Source of the DNA: Cyanobium sp. FGCU6
GTDB taxonomy: Bacteria; Cyanobacteriota; Cyanobacteriia; PCC-6307; Cyanobiaceae
Direction: 5' to 3'
DNA: 51,409 bases
NCBI GenBank assembly: GCA_024958655.1
Contig: JANWUR010000027.1
Location: 1 to 51,409 of the forward strand
The notes below the pieces were generated by a model. That model worked only from the letters and a program-made list of their open reading frames with translations. It searched no databases and had not been told where the DNA came from. This document shows, in pieces, positions 10,746-23,079 of this stretch; position 1 is the stretch's first letter; the number at the start of each line of letters is the position of its first letter. A program made the position numbers and the translations under genes.

Positions 10746-10934
10746 TCAGACCACGAAGTAGCTCACGCCCCAGTTGAGCAGAACCAGGCCCACCCAGGCC
10801 AGCCCGCCGATCAGGATCAGCCGGTTGGAGCGGCCGCTGTCCTCGCTGCTGGCATAGAGCACCGGCACCGCGACGACCAGGGCGAAAGACATCACCACCA
10901 AGGCCAGAACGGTGAGGGTGTTGAGAATCTGCAT
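10746..10934 (-). CDS. psbZ: Photosystem II core protein PsbZ (Ycf9)
   Basis: 62 residues, exactly the usual length. Two membrane helices are obvious ([21 protein letters not shown] and [20 protein letters not shown]) separated by the conserved hydrophilic turn [10 protein letters not shown]. PsbZ stabilises the CP43 side of the photosystem II core and affects supercomplex assembly in thylakoids. It is the only photosystem gene in the window and the clearest marker that the host is an oxygenic phototroph. The gene diverges from mutS across about 170 bp and is followed at once by ribH. Confidence 0.97.
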   Translation of the reverse strand: MQILNTLTVLALVVMSFALVVAVPVLYASSEDSGRSNRLILIGGLAWVGLVLLNWGVSYFVV

Positions 10935-11107
10935 GGCGAGGGCTGCCGGCGGGCCGGAAATCAGGCAGTGGGCGGATTCTCACACGCGGCTGCCGGGCCC
11001 CGGAGCGGGGCGGGCGGCAACCTTCACAAGTTGTCGGGAGGCACCCGACCGATCGGCCGCTGGCCCCAGGGAGCCGCCGCGGCGAGCGACGGGGACTGAC
11101 ACCACCT

Positions 11108-13948
11108 GTGGTGGCACGTAAGATCGTGAACCCCACGCCCAGTGCCATGGCGGCCGCGACCCCGGCGAAGGCCGAGCAGCAGCTCTCGCTGGTGGCCGCC
11201 CTTGGTCTCTGCGGCGAGCCCGAGGCCCCGGGTCGGGATGGGCAGCCGATCCCGCCGCCGGCGGATGGGGCGGAAGAAGATGTGGACGGGCTGGCCGCCG
11301 AAGCCCGGGCCCGGCCTCGGCGACGGCAGTCCCCGGCCCCGGCCCCAGGCGAAGCCCCAATGCCGGCGGATGCCCAGGGCGCCCAGGCCCCGTCGGACGA
11401 GGGAGCCTCCACAGACGACGACCAACCCCGCTGGCATCACCACGGCCTGGTGGATCCGGCTGCCCTGACGCCGATGCTGCGCCACTACGTGGAGCTCAAG
11501 GCGGCCCACCCGGAGCGGGTGCTCCTCTACCGGCTGGGCGACTTCTTCGAGTGCTTCTTCGAGGACGCGATCACCCTGTCGCGCCTGCTGGAGCTCACCC
11601 TCACCGGCAAGGAGGGGGGCAAGGCCGTGGGCCGGATTCCGATGGCGGGCATTCCCCACCACGCCGCCGAGCGCTATTGCGCCGAACTGGTGCGCCGGGG
11701 CCTGAGCGTGGCCCTGTGCGACCAGCTGGAGGCCACCCCCGCCAAGGGCGCCCTGCTGCGCCGGGACATCACCCGGGTGCTCACCCCCGGCACGGTGCTG
11801 GAGGAGGGGATGCTGGCGGCCCGTCGCAACAACTGGCTGTGCGCAGCGGTGCTGGAAGGAGGGCGCTGGGGGCTGGCGGTGGCCGACGTGAGCACGGGCG
11901 AGTTCCGGGTGACCGAGCGGGAGGGCAGCGGCGGCCTGCACCAGGAGCTGTTGCAGCTCGAAGCCGCCGAGGTGGTGAGCCCCCGTCCCGGGGGGGACAA
12001 CGGCGGCGGCGAGGACGGCGGACGGCCGCTCTGGTGTCCCGATGGGATGCACGTCACCCTGCTGGCGCGCACCCCGTTTGAGGCACCCGAGGCGACCGCC
12101 AGCCTGCGGCGCCGCTTCCGCCTGGCCTGCCTCGACGGCCTGGGCCTGGGCGAGGTGCCCCTGGCCCTGCGCGCCGCCGGCGGCCTGGTGGCCTACCTCG
12201 ACAGCACCCAGCGGGCGGACTCCAAGCCCGGGGAGGACATCAGCCTGGTGCCGCTGGATCCGCCGCGGGTCTGGCACGCCGGCGACCAGCTGGTGCTCGA
12301 TGCCCAGACCCGCCGCAATCTCGAGCTCACCCGCACCCAGATGGGGGGTCAGCTGCACGGCTCCCTGCTCTGGGCCGTGGACCGGACCGCCACCGCCATG
12401 GGCGGCCGCTGCCTGCGCCGCTGGATCGAGGCCCCGCTGGTGGAGCGGGCCGCCATTCAGCGGCGCCAGGACGCCGTCGGCGAGCTGGTGGAGGGGCGGC
12501 CGCTGCGGCGGAATCTGCGACGCCTGCTGCGGCCGATGGGCGATCTCGAGCGGCTGGCGGGCCGGGCCGGCGCCGGCACGGCCTCCGCCCGCGACCTGGT
12601 GGCCCTGGCGGATGGCCTGGAGCGGTTGCCCCGCCTGGCGGCCCTGCTGGAGGGATGCGCCAGCGCCCCCCTGCGGGCGCTGCGGGACCCCCAGCCGGAA
12701 CTGGCCGCCCTGGCCACCCGTCTGCGCGAGCGCCTGGTGGAGACCCCGCCGCTCGCTCTCACGGAGGGCGGGCTCATCCACGATGGCGTCGATCCGGTGC
12801 TCGATGGCCTGCGCAACCGGCTCGACGACCAGGACCGCTGGCTGGCCGAGCAGGAGGCCCTGGAACGGCGGGCCAGCGGCAACCCCAACCTGCGCCTGCA
12901 GTACCACCGCACCTTCGGCTATTTCCTCTCCGTGACCCGGGCGAAGGCCGGCGCGGTGCCCGAGCACTGGATCCGCCGCCAGACCCTGGCCAACGAGGAA
13001 CGCTTCGTCACCCCCGACCTCAAGGCGCGGGAGGGGCGCATCCTGCAGCTGCGGGCCCGGGCCGCCCAGAGGGAGTACGAACTGTTCTGCGGCCTGCGCA
13101 GCGAGGTGGGCGCACTGGCGGCACCGATCAGGGAAGCAGCCCGGCGGGTGGCCGAACTCGACGCCCTCGCCTCCCTGGCGGAGGTTGCGGCCACGGGGGG
13201 CTGGTGCCGGCCGGAACTCACCGACGGCCGGGAGCTGACGATCGAGGCGGGGCGCCACCCGGTGGTGGAGCAACTGCTGGTGGAGGAGGCCTTCACCGCC
13301 AACGACCTGCGCCTGGGGGCCGGAGACGGCGACGCCCCGGACCTGCTGGTGCTCACCGGCCCCAACGCCAGCGGCAAGAGCTGCTATCTGCGCCAGAGCG
13401 GCCTGCTGCAGCTGCTGGCCCAGATCGGCAGCTGGGTGCCGGCCCGCCGGGCGCGGCTGGGCATCGCCGATCGCATCTTCACCCGCGTCGGCGCCGTCGA
13501 CGACCTGGCCAGCGGCCAGTCCACCTTCATGGTGGAGATGGCCGAAACGGCCAACATCCTTCACCACGCGACGGGGCGCTCGCTGGTGCTGCTCGATGAG
13601 ATCGGCCGCGGCACCGCCACCTTTGATGGCCTCTCGATCGCCTGGGCGGTGGCGGAGCACCTGGCCACCGCGATCGGTGCCCGCACCATCTTCGCCACCC
13701 ACTACCACGAGCTCAGCGAACTTGCCGAGCTGCTGACCAACGTCGGCGCGGCCCAGGTGCTGGTGGAGGAGACGGGCGACGATCTGGTGTTCCTGCACCG
13801 GGTGGTGCGCGGCGGGGCGAGCCGCAGCTACGGCATCGAGGCTGCCCGGTTGGCGGGCGTGCCGGCCTCGGTGGTGCTGCGGGCGCGGCAGGTGCTGGGG
13901 CGGATCGAAGCCAACAGCCACGTGGCCGTGGGCCTTCAGGCGGCCTGA
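11108..13948 (+). CDS. mutS: DNA mismatch repair protein MutS
   Basis: Up to 946 residues from GTG 11108; an ATG at 11147 gives 933. MutS recognises mispairs and loops and, with ATP, recruits MutL. Motifs include [15 protein letters not shown] in the mismatch-binding domain (the Phe-Glu region), the connector and lever parts, and the ATPase: Walker [15 protein letters not shown], then [14 protein letters not shown] and [24 protein letters not shown]. Before the mismatch-binding domain is a Pro/Ala/Asp-rich leader of about 110 residues that E. coli MutS lacks. A CACCAC/GTGGTG dyad overlaps the GTG start. The 3' end overlaps that of the opposing cobH gene by 13 bp. Confidence 0.97.
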   Translation: MVARKIVNPTPSAMAAATPAKAEQQLSLVAALGLCGEPEAPGRDGQPIPPPADGAEEDVDGLAAEARARPRRRQSPAPAPGEAPMPADAQGAQAPSDEGASTDDDQPRWHHHGLVDPAALTPMLRHYVELKAAHPERVLLYRLGDFFECFFEDAITLSRLLELTLTGKEGGKAVGRIPMAGIPHHAAERYCAELVRRGLSVALCDQLEATPAKGALLRRDITRVLTPGTVLEEGMLAARRNNWLCAAVLEGGRWGLAVADVSTGEFRVTEREGSGGLHQELLQLEAAEVVSPRPGGDNGGGEDGGRPLWCPDGMHVTLLARTPFEAPEATASLRRRFRLACLDGLGLGEVPLALRAAGGLVAYLDSTQRADSKPGEDISLVPLDPPRVWHAGDQLVLDAQTRRNLELTRTQMGGQLHGSLLWAVDRTATAMGGRCLRRWIEAPLVERAAIQRRQDAVGELVEGRPLRRNLRRLLRPMGDLERLAGRAGAGTASARDLVALADGLERLPRLAALLEGCASAPLRALRDPQPELAALATRLRERLVETPPLALTEGGLIHDGVDPVLDGLRNRLDDQDRWLAEQEALERRASGNPNLRLQYHRTFGYFLSVTRAKAGAVPEHWIRRQTLANEERFVTPDLKAREGRILQLRARAAQREYELFCGLRSEVGALAAPIREAARRVAELDALASLAEVAATGGWCRPELTDGRELTIEAGRHPVVEQLLVEEAFTANDLRLGAGDGDAPDLLVLTGPNASGKSCYLRQSGLLQLLAQIGSWVPARRARLGIADRIFTRVGAVDDLASGQSTFMVEMAETANILHHATGRSLVLLDEIGRGTATFDGLSIAWAVAEHLATAIGARTIFATHYHELSELAELLTNVGAAQVLVEETGDDLVFLHRVVRGGASRSYGIEAARLAGVPASVVLRARQVLGRIEANSHVAVGLQAA

Positions 13949-14556
13949 TCCAGCCAGGCCCGGCGCAGCAGGGCATTGACCGCCGCGGCCACCAGGCCGG
14001 CCCCGCCCCTGCTGCCGTCGAGGCGGATCTGGGGCAGGCCACTCGCCTCCAGCCGCCGCTTGCTCTCCGCCACCCCCACGAACCCCACGGGCATGCCGAT
14101 CACCAGGGCGGGAGGAACGGCCCCGGCCGCCACGAGCTCCAGCAGCCGATCGAGGGCCGTGGGAGCGCTGCCCACCAGCACCACCGCCCCGGGATGGGCC
14201 GCCAGGGCACGCTCCATTCCCTCGGCGCTGCGTGTGCCGCCGGCGGGGGCCCGCTCGGGAGCCCAGGCCAGCACGGCATGCACCGGAGTGGCGAAGGTGC
14301 GCCGGGCCATCGGCGCCACCGCTGCCGCCGCCATCGCCGTGTCGGTGAGGATCGTTGAACCACCGGCCAGGGCCGCCATCCCGGCCGCGCAGGCCCCCGG
14401 GGAACAGACCAGATCACCGGCGATCGTGAGGTCGCCGCTGCTGTGCACCAGCCGCTCCAGCAGCTCCTGTTCCACCCCCTCCAGGCGGGTGGGGCCGAGC
14501 CAGCCGCGGATGCGCCGCACGCTTTCCGTGAAGATCGGATGGTCGAAGTCGCCCAC
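13936..14556 (-). CDS. cobH: Precorrin-8X methylmutase
   Basis: 206 residues from a GTG at 14556, the size of CobH/CbiC; an ATG at 14583 adds nine residues but would overlap the start of the divergent holA gene by 12 bp. The enzyme moves a methyl group from C-11 to C-12 to give hydrogenobyrinate or cobyrinate during cobamide synthesis. Motifs: [16 protein letters not shown], the catalytic-histidine segment [31 protein letters not shown], and the C-terminal [20 protein letters not shown]. It belongs to the pseudocobalamin pathway of picocyanobacteria. No other cobalamin gene is adjacent. Confidence 0.93.
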   Translation of the reverse strand: MGDFDHPIFTESVRRIRGWLGPTRLEGVEQELLERLVHSSGDLTIAGDLVCSPGACAAGMAALAGGSTILTDTAMAAAAVAPMARRTFATPVHAVLAWAPERAPAGGTRSAEGMERALAAHPGAVVLVGSAPTALDRLLELVAAGAVPPALVIGMPVGFVGVAESKRRLEASGLPQIRLDGSRGGAGLVAAAVNALLRRAWLDQAA

Positions 14557-14571
14557 GCGCCCCCTGCCCTG

Positions 14572-15546
14572 ATGCCGGTCCATCTCTACTGGGGAGACGA
14601 CGAGGCCGCCCGCACCCGGGCGGTGGAGGCCCTGGTGGAGCGGCTGGTGGATCCGGCCTGGGCCCAGGTCAACCTCAGCCGCCTCGACGGCGGCGACACC
14701 GGCCAGGCGGCCCAGGCCCTCGAGGAGGCGCGCACGCCCCCGCTGGGCGCCGGGGCGCGGGTGGTGCTGCTGCAGCGGAGCCCTTTCTGTGCGGTCTGCC
14801 CGGCAGAGCTGGCGAGCCGGCTGGAGGCCAGCCTGGGCCTGATTCCGCCCGACGGGCATCTGGTGCTGGTGAGTCCCGGCAAGCCCGACGCCCGCCTGCG
14901 CACCACCAAGGCGCTGCGGGCCGTGGCCGAGGAGAGGAGCTTCGTGCTGCCGGCGGTGTGGGACGGCGAGGGCCTGCTGGAGCTGGTGCGGCGCACCGCC
15001 GGCGAGCTGGGGGTCCGCCTGGAACCGGCAGCGGCCGAGGCCCTGAGCGAGGCGATCGGCAGCGACAGCGCACGCCTGGCCAGCGAACTGGAGAAGCTCG
15101 CCCTGTTCGGCGGCGGCGCTCCGATCGGCATGGAAGCCGTGGAGGCGCTGGTGGGGGGACGGGCCACCAGCGCCCTGGCGGTGGGGGACGCCCTGCTGGC
15201 CAGGCGGCCTGCCGATGCGATCGCCCTGGTGGATGCCCTGCTGACCGCCAATGAACCGGCCCTGCGGATCGTGGCGGCCCTCAGCGGCCAGATCCGCGGC
15301 TGGTTGTGGGTGTCGCTGCTGGAGGCCAGCGGCGAGCGCGATGTGGCCGTGATCGCCAAGGCCGCCGGCATCGGCAACCCGAAGCGGATCTACGTGCTGC
15401 GCCGCCAGATCCAGGGGCGGCCCGCCGCCCAGCTGCTGCGGCTGCTGGCACAGGTGCTGGAGGTGGAGGCGGCCCTCAAGCGCGGCACAGCTCCGGCCGA
15501 TGCCTTCCGCGACGGCTTCCTGCTCGGTGCCGACGGCCACCGATAA
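14572..15546 (+). CDS. holA: DNA polymerase III subunit delta
   Basis: 324 residues from ATG 14572; the open frame reaches further upstream but that part is antisense to cobH. HolA is the clamp-loader wrench that opens the beta sliding clamp. The start, MPVHLYWGDDEAARTRAVEAL, and the later DSARLASELEKLALF and LLTANEPALRIVAALSGQIRG match the delta family. The C-terminal part (PKRIYVLRRQIQGRPAAQLLRLLAQVLEVEAALKRG) is the collar domain. It diverges from cobH with essentially no intergenic space and is followed after 29 bp by lysC on the same strand. Confidence 0.9.
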   Translation: MPVHLYWGDDEAARTRAVEALVERLVDPAWAQVNLSRLDGGDTGQAAQALEEARTPPLGAGARVVLLQRSPFCAVCPAELASRLEASLGLIPPDGHLVLVSPGKPDARLRTTKALRAVAEERSFVLPAVWDGEGLLELVRRTAGELGVRLEPAAAEALSEAIGSDSARLASELEKLALFGGGAPIGMEAVEALVGGRATSALAVGDALLARRPADAIALVDALLTANEPALRIVAALSGQIRGWLWVSLLEASGERDVAVIAKAAGIGNPKRIYVLRRQIQGRPAAQLLRLLAQVLEVEAALKRGTAPADAFRDGFLLGADGHR

Positions 15547-15575
15547 TCGCGCCCACTGCCGCATCGACGCCGGGA

Positions 15576-17390
15576 ATGGCCCTGCTGGTTCAGAAGTTCG
15601 GGGGCACCTCGGTGGCCGATGTGGAGCGCATCCAAACGGTGGCCCGCCGGATCGCCGCCTGCCGGGAGGAGGGGCACGAGCTGGTCATCGTGGTGTCGGC
15701 CATGGGCCATACCACCGACGAACTCACCGGGCTTGCCCGGGCGATCACCGCCGATCCGCCCAAGCGGGAGATGGACATGCTCCTGGCCACCGGCGAGCAG
15801 GTGTCGATCGCCCTGCTGTCGATGGCCCTGCACGCCCAGGGGGTGCCGGCGGTGTCGATGACCGGCACCCAGGCCGGGATCGTCACCGAGTCGTCGCACG
15901 GGCGGGCCCGCATCCTCGAAGTGCGCACCGAGCGCCTGCGCCGCCTGCTCGACGACGGCCAGGTGGTGGTGGTGGCGGGCTTCCAGGGCACCAGCAGCGG
16001 CACCGCCGGCACCCCTGAGATCACCACCCTGGGCCGGGGCGGCTCCGACACGTCGGCGGTGGCCCTGGCGGCGGCCCTGGGGGCCGACGCCTGTGAGATC
16101 TACACCGATGTGCCGGGGGTGCTCACCACCGATCCGCGCAAGGTGCCCGACGCCCAGCTGATGGCCACGGTGAGCTGCGACGAGATGCTGGAGCTCGCCA
16201 GCCTGGGGGCGGCGGTGCTGCATCCGCGGGCCGTGGAGATCGCCCGCAACTACGGCGTGCCGCTGCGGGTGCGCTCCAGCTGGAGCGAGGATCCCGGCAC
16301 CCTGCTCACCAGTGGCTGCGCCCGCCCGATCGGCAGCGAAGGGCTGGAGCTGGGCAAGCCCGTCGACGGCGCGGAGCTGGAGACCGCCCAGGCGGTGCTG
16401 GCGCTCTCCCACGTGCCCGACCGGCCCGGGGTGGCGGCCACCCTGTTCGAAGCCCTCGGGGCCGCCGGTCTGAACATCGACCTGATCGTGCAGGCCACCC
16501 ACCAGGGCGCCAGCAACGACATCGCCTTCACCCTGCCCGCCGCCGACGGCCCCCGGGCCGAGGCCGTGTGCCGCTCGGTGCTCGACGCCATGGGGGCCGA
16601 GGGGGCCCGCCTGATCGCCGAGACCGGCATGGCCAAGCTCAGCATCGCCGGGGCGGGAATCATGGGCCGGCCCGGGGTGGCCGCCCGCCTGTTCGACACC
16701 CTTGCCCGCCTGGGCATCAACCTGCGGCTGATCGGCACCAGCGAGGTGAAGGTGAGCTGCCTGGTGGACGGCAGCCAGGGTGCCAAGGCCCTGCGGGCGG
16801 CGGCCGATGCCTTCGAACTCAACGAGAGCCAGCTCCGCGACGGGCCGATCCCCTGCCGCCCGGAGGATCCGGCCGTGCGGGGCGTGGCCCTCGACCGGGA
16901 CCAGGTGCAGGTGGTGGTGCGGGGCGTGCCCGACCGCCCCGGAGCGGCGGCCGCCATCTGCCGCGCCCTGGCCGATGCCGGCATCAGCCTCGACGCGATC
17001 GTGCAGTCGGAGCGCACCCATGGCGAGCCCGACAACCTCTGCCGGGACATGAGCTTCACCCTCAGGCGCGACGACCGTCCGGGGGCCGAGCGCGCCCTGG
17101 CGCTGGTGCTGGCGGGCTGGCCCGGCGCCCGCTTCGAGGAGGGCCCGGCGATCGCCCGGGTGAGCGCGGTGGGGGCGGGCATGGCCTGCACCGCCGGGAC
17201 GGCGGCGCGGATGTTCCGCTGCCTGGCCGATGCCGGCATCAACATCGAGCTGATCGCCACCAGCGAGATCCGCACCAGCTGCGTGGTGGCTGAGGCGGAA
17301 GGGGTGCGGGCCCTGCAGGCGGTGCACGACGCCTTCGGGCTCGGTGGGGAAATCCGGCACCGGGCCCAGGGCACCGAGGCGCCGGTCTGA
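15576..17390 (+). CDS. lysC: Aspartate kinase with four ACT domains
   Basis: 604 residues from ATG 15576. The kinase domain (about 1-250) shows LVQKFGGTSVADVERIQ, LATGEQVSIALLSMAL and TLGRGGSDTSAVALAAALGA. Four ACT-type regulatory repeats follow (beginning around VPDRPGVAATLFEALGAAGLN, MGRPGVAARLFDTLARLGIN, VPDRPGAAAAICRALADAGIS and ACTAGTAARMFRCLADAGIN), the duplicated arrangement known from cyanobacterial aspartate kinases, whereas most bacterial enzymes have two. The reaction is phosphorylation of aspartate, the entry to lysine, threonine and methionine synthesis; the ACT repeats should mediate feedback inhibition by lysine and threonine. It follows holA by 29 bp and converges with sdhB. 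Confidence 0.96.
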   Translation: MALLVQKFGGTSVADVERIQTVARRIAACREEGHELVIVVSAMGHTTDELTGLARAITADPPKREMDMLLATGEQVSIALLSMALHAQGVPAVSMTGTQAGIVTESSHGRARILEVRTERLRRLLDDGQVVVVAGFQGTSSGTAGTPEITTLGRGGSDTSAVALAAALGADACEIYTDVPGVLTTDPRKVPDAQLMATVSCDEMLELASLGAAVLHPRAVEIARNYGVPLRVRSSWSEDPGTLLTSGCARPIGSEGLELGKPVDGAELETAQAVLALSHVPDRPGVAATLFEALGAAGLNIDLIVQATHQGASNDIAFTLPAADGPRAEAVCRSVLDAMGAEGARLIAETGMAKLSIAGAGIMGRPGVAARLFDTLARLGINLRLIGTSEVKVSCLVDGSQGAKALRAAADAFELNESQLRDGPIPCRPEDPAVRGVALDRDQVQVVVRGVPDRPGAAAAICRALADAGISLDAIVQSERTHGEPDNLCRDMSFTLRRDDRPGAERALALVLAGWPGARFEEGPAIARVSAVGAGMACTAGTAARMFRCLADAGINIELIATSEIRTSCVVAEAEGVRALQAVHDAFGLGGEIRHRAQGTEAPV

Positions 17391-17423
17391 GTCCGGTTGG
17401 GGCGATCGGGTCCGGGGGGGCGC

Positions 17424-18164
17424 TCAGCGGCGACCCTCGCGGTGCATCCAGCTGATCCAGTCGGCGGAGATCCCCTTCGGGCAGGCCGCCTCGCACTCCA
17501 GGTGGCTGCTGCAGCCGCCGAAACCCTCAGCACCCATCCGCTGCTGCAGCGCCACCGCCCGCCGCGCCCGCTCCGGCTGCCCCTGGGGCAGCTGGCCCAG
17601 GTGGGCGAGCTTGGCCGCCACGAACAGGCTGGCGGAGGCATTACGGCAGCTGGCCACGCAGGCGCCGCAGCCGATGCAGGTGGCGGTGTCGAAGGCGGAG
17701 GCGGCCTGGTCGCGGCCGATCAGCAGGGCATTGGCATCGGGAGCCTGACCCGCATTCACCGAGCAGTAGCCGCCCGCCGCCAGGATCCGGTCGAAGGCCG
17801 AGCGATCCACCCCCAGGTCCTGCAGCACGGGGAAGGCGCGGGCCCGGAACGGCTCCAGCACCAGGGTGGCGCCGTCGGCGAAGTGGCGCAGGTAGAGCTG
17901 ACAGACGCTGGTGCGGGCCCGGGGGCCGTGGGCCTGGCCGTTCACCAGGAAGCCGCAGGAGCCGCAGATGCCCTCGCGGCAGTCGTGCTCGAAGCCCACC
18001 GGCCGCCGGCCTTCGCCCACCAGCCGCCCGTTCAGCAGGTCGAGGGCCTCGAGCAGGGAGAGATCAGGGGAGAGACCTTCCAGCCGGTGGTCCTCGAAGG
18101 CGCCGGGACTGTCCGGGTCCGCCTGGCGCCAGATCCGCAGGGTGAGCGAGAGGGAACCAGGCAT
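17424..18164 (-). CDS. sdhB: Succinate dehydrogenase/fumarate reductase iron-sulfur subunit
   Basis: 246 residues. Cluster ligands are all visible: 2Fe-2S in CREGICGSCGFLVNG plus a later Cys (TSVCQLYL), 4Fe-4S in CIGCGACVASCRN, and 3Fe-4S in CSSHLECEAACPKGI. This is the SdhB type found with a single five-helix cytochrome subunit, in agreement with the sdhC-sdhA pair at 20409-23017. The subunit passes electrons from the flavoprotein to quinone, and in cyanobacteria this complex feeds the thylakoid quinone pool. It is separated from sdhA by a PAS gene and a GGDEF/EAL gene on the opposite strand. Confidence 0.95.
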   Translation of the reverse strand: MPGSLSLTLRIWRQADPDSPGAFEDHRLEGLSPDLSLLEALDLLNGRLVGEGRRPVGFEHDCREGICGSCGFLVNGQAHGPRARTSVCQLYLRHFADGATLVLEPFRARAFPVLQDLGVDRSAFDRILAAGGYCSVNAGQAPDANALLIGRDQAASAFDTATCIGCGACVASCRNASASLFVAAKLAHLGQLPQGQPERARRAVALQQRMGAEGFGGCSSHLECEAACPKGISADWISWMHREGRR

Positions 18165-18236
18165 GGATTCCTGCGGCGCGGTCAGCTGGGTACGGATTCA
18201 TGATGGAACAACACACCCGCGGCGATCTCCACGACC

Positions 18237-18620
18237 GTGTCCGAGATCCCTGCAATCCCCAGCATCGACAGCCTGGAGCAGGGGGATCGCCCCTTCGTGC
18301 TGGCCGATGCCATGGGGCGGGTGCTGCGCATCAACCCTGCCTTCGAGCGCGCTTTCGGCTGGACCATCGCTTCCCTGGGTGGCCAACCGCTCAGCCTCAT
18401 CCTGCCGGAGGCGTTTCAGATGGCCCATCAGCTGGGCTTCTCCCGGTTCCAGTCCACCGGGCATTCCAAGATTCTGGCCCACCCCCTGCGGCTGGCCACG
18501 ATCTGCAGCGACGGCAGCACAATCGTGTCGGAGCATTACATCGTGGCCGAGCAATGGGAGGGCGAGTGGGTGTTCGGCGCCACCCTCACGCCGCTGGACG
18601 AGGAGTCCCCGATGACATGA
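18237..18620 (+). CDS. Stand-alone PAS domain protein
   Basis: 127 residues from a GTG at 18237. Almost the whole protein is a single PAS-like domain (FVLADAMGRVLRINPAFERAFGW, GGQPLSLILPE, then a beta-sheet half ending ATLTPLDEES). No output domain and no membrane helix is visible. Its stop overlaps the start of the GGDEF/EAL gene (ATGA at 18617-18620), so the two are translationally coupled and probably work as a sensor pair. The ligand is unknown; no obvious haem or flavin-binding cysteine motif is seen. It is divergent from sdhB, with 72 bp between starts. Confidence 0.8.
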   Translation: MSEIPAIPSIDSLEQGDRPFVLADAMGRVLRINPAFERAFGWTIASLGGQPLSLILPEAFQMAHQLGFSRFQSTGHSKILAHPLRLATICSDGSTIVSEHYIVAEQWEGEWVFGATLTPLDEESPMT

Positions 18621-20408
18621 GCGAAGGCGCAACCCCAGCGGACGACGAAGTCCTGGTCAGGGAGCTGCGCAGCACCCTCGGGCGGCTGGAGGCGGCGCTC
18701 TCCACGATCGATGACGCCCTGGTGATCACCACCAGGGAGGGGGCTGTGCAGTGGTGCAATACCTCCTTCGAGCAGCTGGTGAGCCTGCCGCGGCTGCTGG
18801 TGCTCGGGCGCCCGCTGGAGACTCTGCTCCCACCTCAGGACGACGGCAGTCCCCTGCTGCCACCGCTCTGGAAGGGCCAGGAACCGCTCGCCGGCGAACG
18901 GTTCACCGCCTTCCTCAGCCGCGACCCCCTGCACGCCCTCGAAATCGAATGTGAAACGGTGAGGGGCGACCCCTCCCGCCCCCTGGTCCTCTGCCTGCGC
19001 GACATCAGCTCCCGCCTCACGCAGGCCACGCTGAAGGAGGAGGTGGAGCGCAGCGAACGCCGGCGGCTGCAGGTGGAGATGGCGCACCAGCAACTGCGGG
19101 AACGGCAGGTGCGCCTGGCTGCCCAGGTGGTGGAGTGCCCGGTCACGGGGCTGCCCAACCGTCGCGCCCTGCACAGCCAGATCGCCCGATCGCTGCGCAG
19201 GCTGCGCAACAGCCCCGGGGCGGTGACGCTCCTGTTCTGCGATCTGAACGGATTCAAGGAGATCAACGACCTCTACGGCCACCAGGTGGGCGATGAGCTG
19301 CTGATCGAGATCGCCCGCCGTCTCCAGGGGGGGCTGGGGGCAGACGAAGTGCTGGCGCGGCTCGGCGGAGACGAATTCGTGGTGCTGACCACGGCGGGAG
19401 CGGAGCCGGAGGGAGAGGCGTTCCTGCTGGCGGAGCGGCTGCAGCGACGGCTCGGTGAACCGTGGACGGTTCAGGAGGCCGTGGTTCATCCCACGATGAG
19501 CGTGGGGATCGCCAGCAGCGACGATCCCCTGCTGTCGGTGGAGGAACTGGTGCGCCGGGCCGATCTGGCGATGTATGAAGCCAAGACGCGCCGTGGGCGT
19601 GGGGTGGCCTGCTACAACGAGGCGATCGACCAGAGCGTGCGCCGGTCGATCCTGCTGCGACGACGGCTGGAGCAGGCGATCGAGCAGGACGAACTGGCGC
19701 TGCATTACCAGCGGATCGTTGATCTCCGCGATGGTCACACGGCATGCCTGGAGGCCCTGGTGCGGCTCCCCGGCCCCGATGACACCCTGATTCCGCCCGG
19801 CGACTTCATCCCGCTCGCCGAGCGCACGGGGCTGATCTTCAGCCTGGGGCAGTGGGTGCTGGAGCGGGTGCTGGGCGATCTTCAGCGCCACGGACCGCGG
19901 GTCGCCGGCTGCCGGGTGGCCATCAACATGAGCCCGCTGGAGCTGCGAAGGGAGGGATTCGCCGCCGGGATCCTCGAACGGATCCGGCGCCGGGGCGTCG
20001 CGGCGGAACGCCTGGTGATCGAAGTCACCGAAAGCATGCTGATCGAGAGGCCGGAGCGCACCAGCCGCGAACTGCAACTGCTGCGGGATGCCGGCGTGCA
20101 GGTGCACCTCGACGACTTCGGGGTCGGCTACTCGAGCATGTCGTGGCTGGCCCGCCTGCCGATCGACGCCTTGAAGATCGATCGCAGCTTCATCGCCGAG
20201 GAGAACCGTGATCCGCGCAAGGCCCGGGTGCTGGAGGCGATGGTCCATCTGGCGCAGGACCTGGGGCTGGAGGTGGTGGCAGAAGGGATCGAGACCGAAG
20301 CGCAGGAGCGGCGGATGCGCGCACTGGGCTGCGGTCTGGGCCAGGGCTGGCGCTTCGGCCGGCCGGGACCGGACGTGTTCGAGTCCCTGGGCTGGGCGGA
20401 TGCGGAGG

Positions 20409-20437
<29 letters not shown>
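18617..20437 (+). CDS. PAS-GGDEF-EAL cyclic-di-GMP signalling protein
   Basis: 606 residues from ATG 18617. A PAS domain (about 15-125) is followed by a short coiled coil ([20 protein letters not shown]), a GGDEF domain (about 160-330) and an EAL domain (about 345-590). The GGDEF motif is intact ([10 protein letters not shown]); the inhibitory RxxD site before it is absent (ADEV). The EAL domain keeps [44 protein letters not shown] and VVAEGIETE, so both synthesis and hydrolysis of c-di-GMP look possible. The upstream coupled PAS protein may control it. The last 29 bp overlap the 3' end of the opposing sdhA gene. Confidence 0.94.
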
Positions 20438-22342
<1,905 letters not shown>

Positions 22343-22346
<4 letters not shown>

Positions 22347-23017
22347 GCCGGTGAGACCCTCAGGAGGAGAGCCAGGAGGGCGAAACCGCCGCCCAGCAGC
22401 AGAGCCAGCAGACGGCCGAGCAGACGGATGCGGGTCCCGTTCGCCGGATCCAGCAGTCCGAGGCTGCGCTGGGCCGCCTCATGGCCATGGAACAGATGCA
22501 GCCCGGCCGCCAGGCTGCCGGCGCCGTAGAGCGCCAGGGAAGCCGGCGAGCGCAGCACGGCCTGGAGGGCGGCCAGCTCCTGGCCCGCGGCCGGACGGTG
22601 CCAGCGCAGCTGCAGCAGATGCACCGCCAGGAACGCCAGCAGCAGGGCGCCGATCCAGGGGGCCTGGGCCGCCGCCAGGGCGGCCAGACCGTCCCCCGCA
22701 CCCTCGCGCCGGCTGCGGCGCAGGGCCGGTGCCGTGCCGCGGGCCCGGGCGAGCCGTAAGGCGCGCCGCAGCGCCAGGGCCGGATGGAGCAGCAGGGCCG
22801 CCAGCAGGGCCGCTTCCACCACCGGCAGCCAGGGCTGGCGGTGGAGCAGGGCCGCATAGCGCTCGAAACCGGCCGGATTCACCAGCGCCGGCACCAACCC
22901 CGCCAGATGCACCAGCAGGAACAGCACCAGCACCAGCCCGGAGACCGCCACCCCCACAGCCGGCCCCGCTGCCAGGGCCTGGGTGGACGCGGATGACGGG
23001 CGATCGGACGCGGTCAT
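22343..23017 (-). CDS. sdhC: Succinate dehydrogenase cytochrome b subunit
   Basis: 224 residues from the ATG at 23017, chosen because GGAG lies just before it; an ATG at 23035 would add six residues. Five hydrophobic helices are evident ([77 protein letters not shown] and [20 protein letters not shown]). Histidines in the first four helices are candidates for two haem b axial ligands, as in type B succinate dehydrogenases. It anchors SdhA and SdhB in the membrane and passes electrons to quinone. It is translationally coupled to sdhA. Confidence 0.88.
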
Positions 23018-23079
23018 GACTCCATGCTCCCGCATCGGCAGGCCTGGGGGTAGGAAGGGACCCGATCCGCCCCTGGCCC

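Noticed and set aside
11024..13921. Very long open frame (965 codons) on the minus strand opposite mutS
   Set aside because: It is the antisense of mutS in a high-GC genome where stop codons are rare; the translation is Gln/His/Gly-rich with no domain.
15390..17360. 656-codon open frame opposite lysC, and similar long frames opposite the molybdoenzyme and sdhA
   Set aside because: Same high-GC artefact; the opposite strands encode complete, recognisable enzymes.
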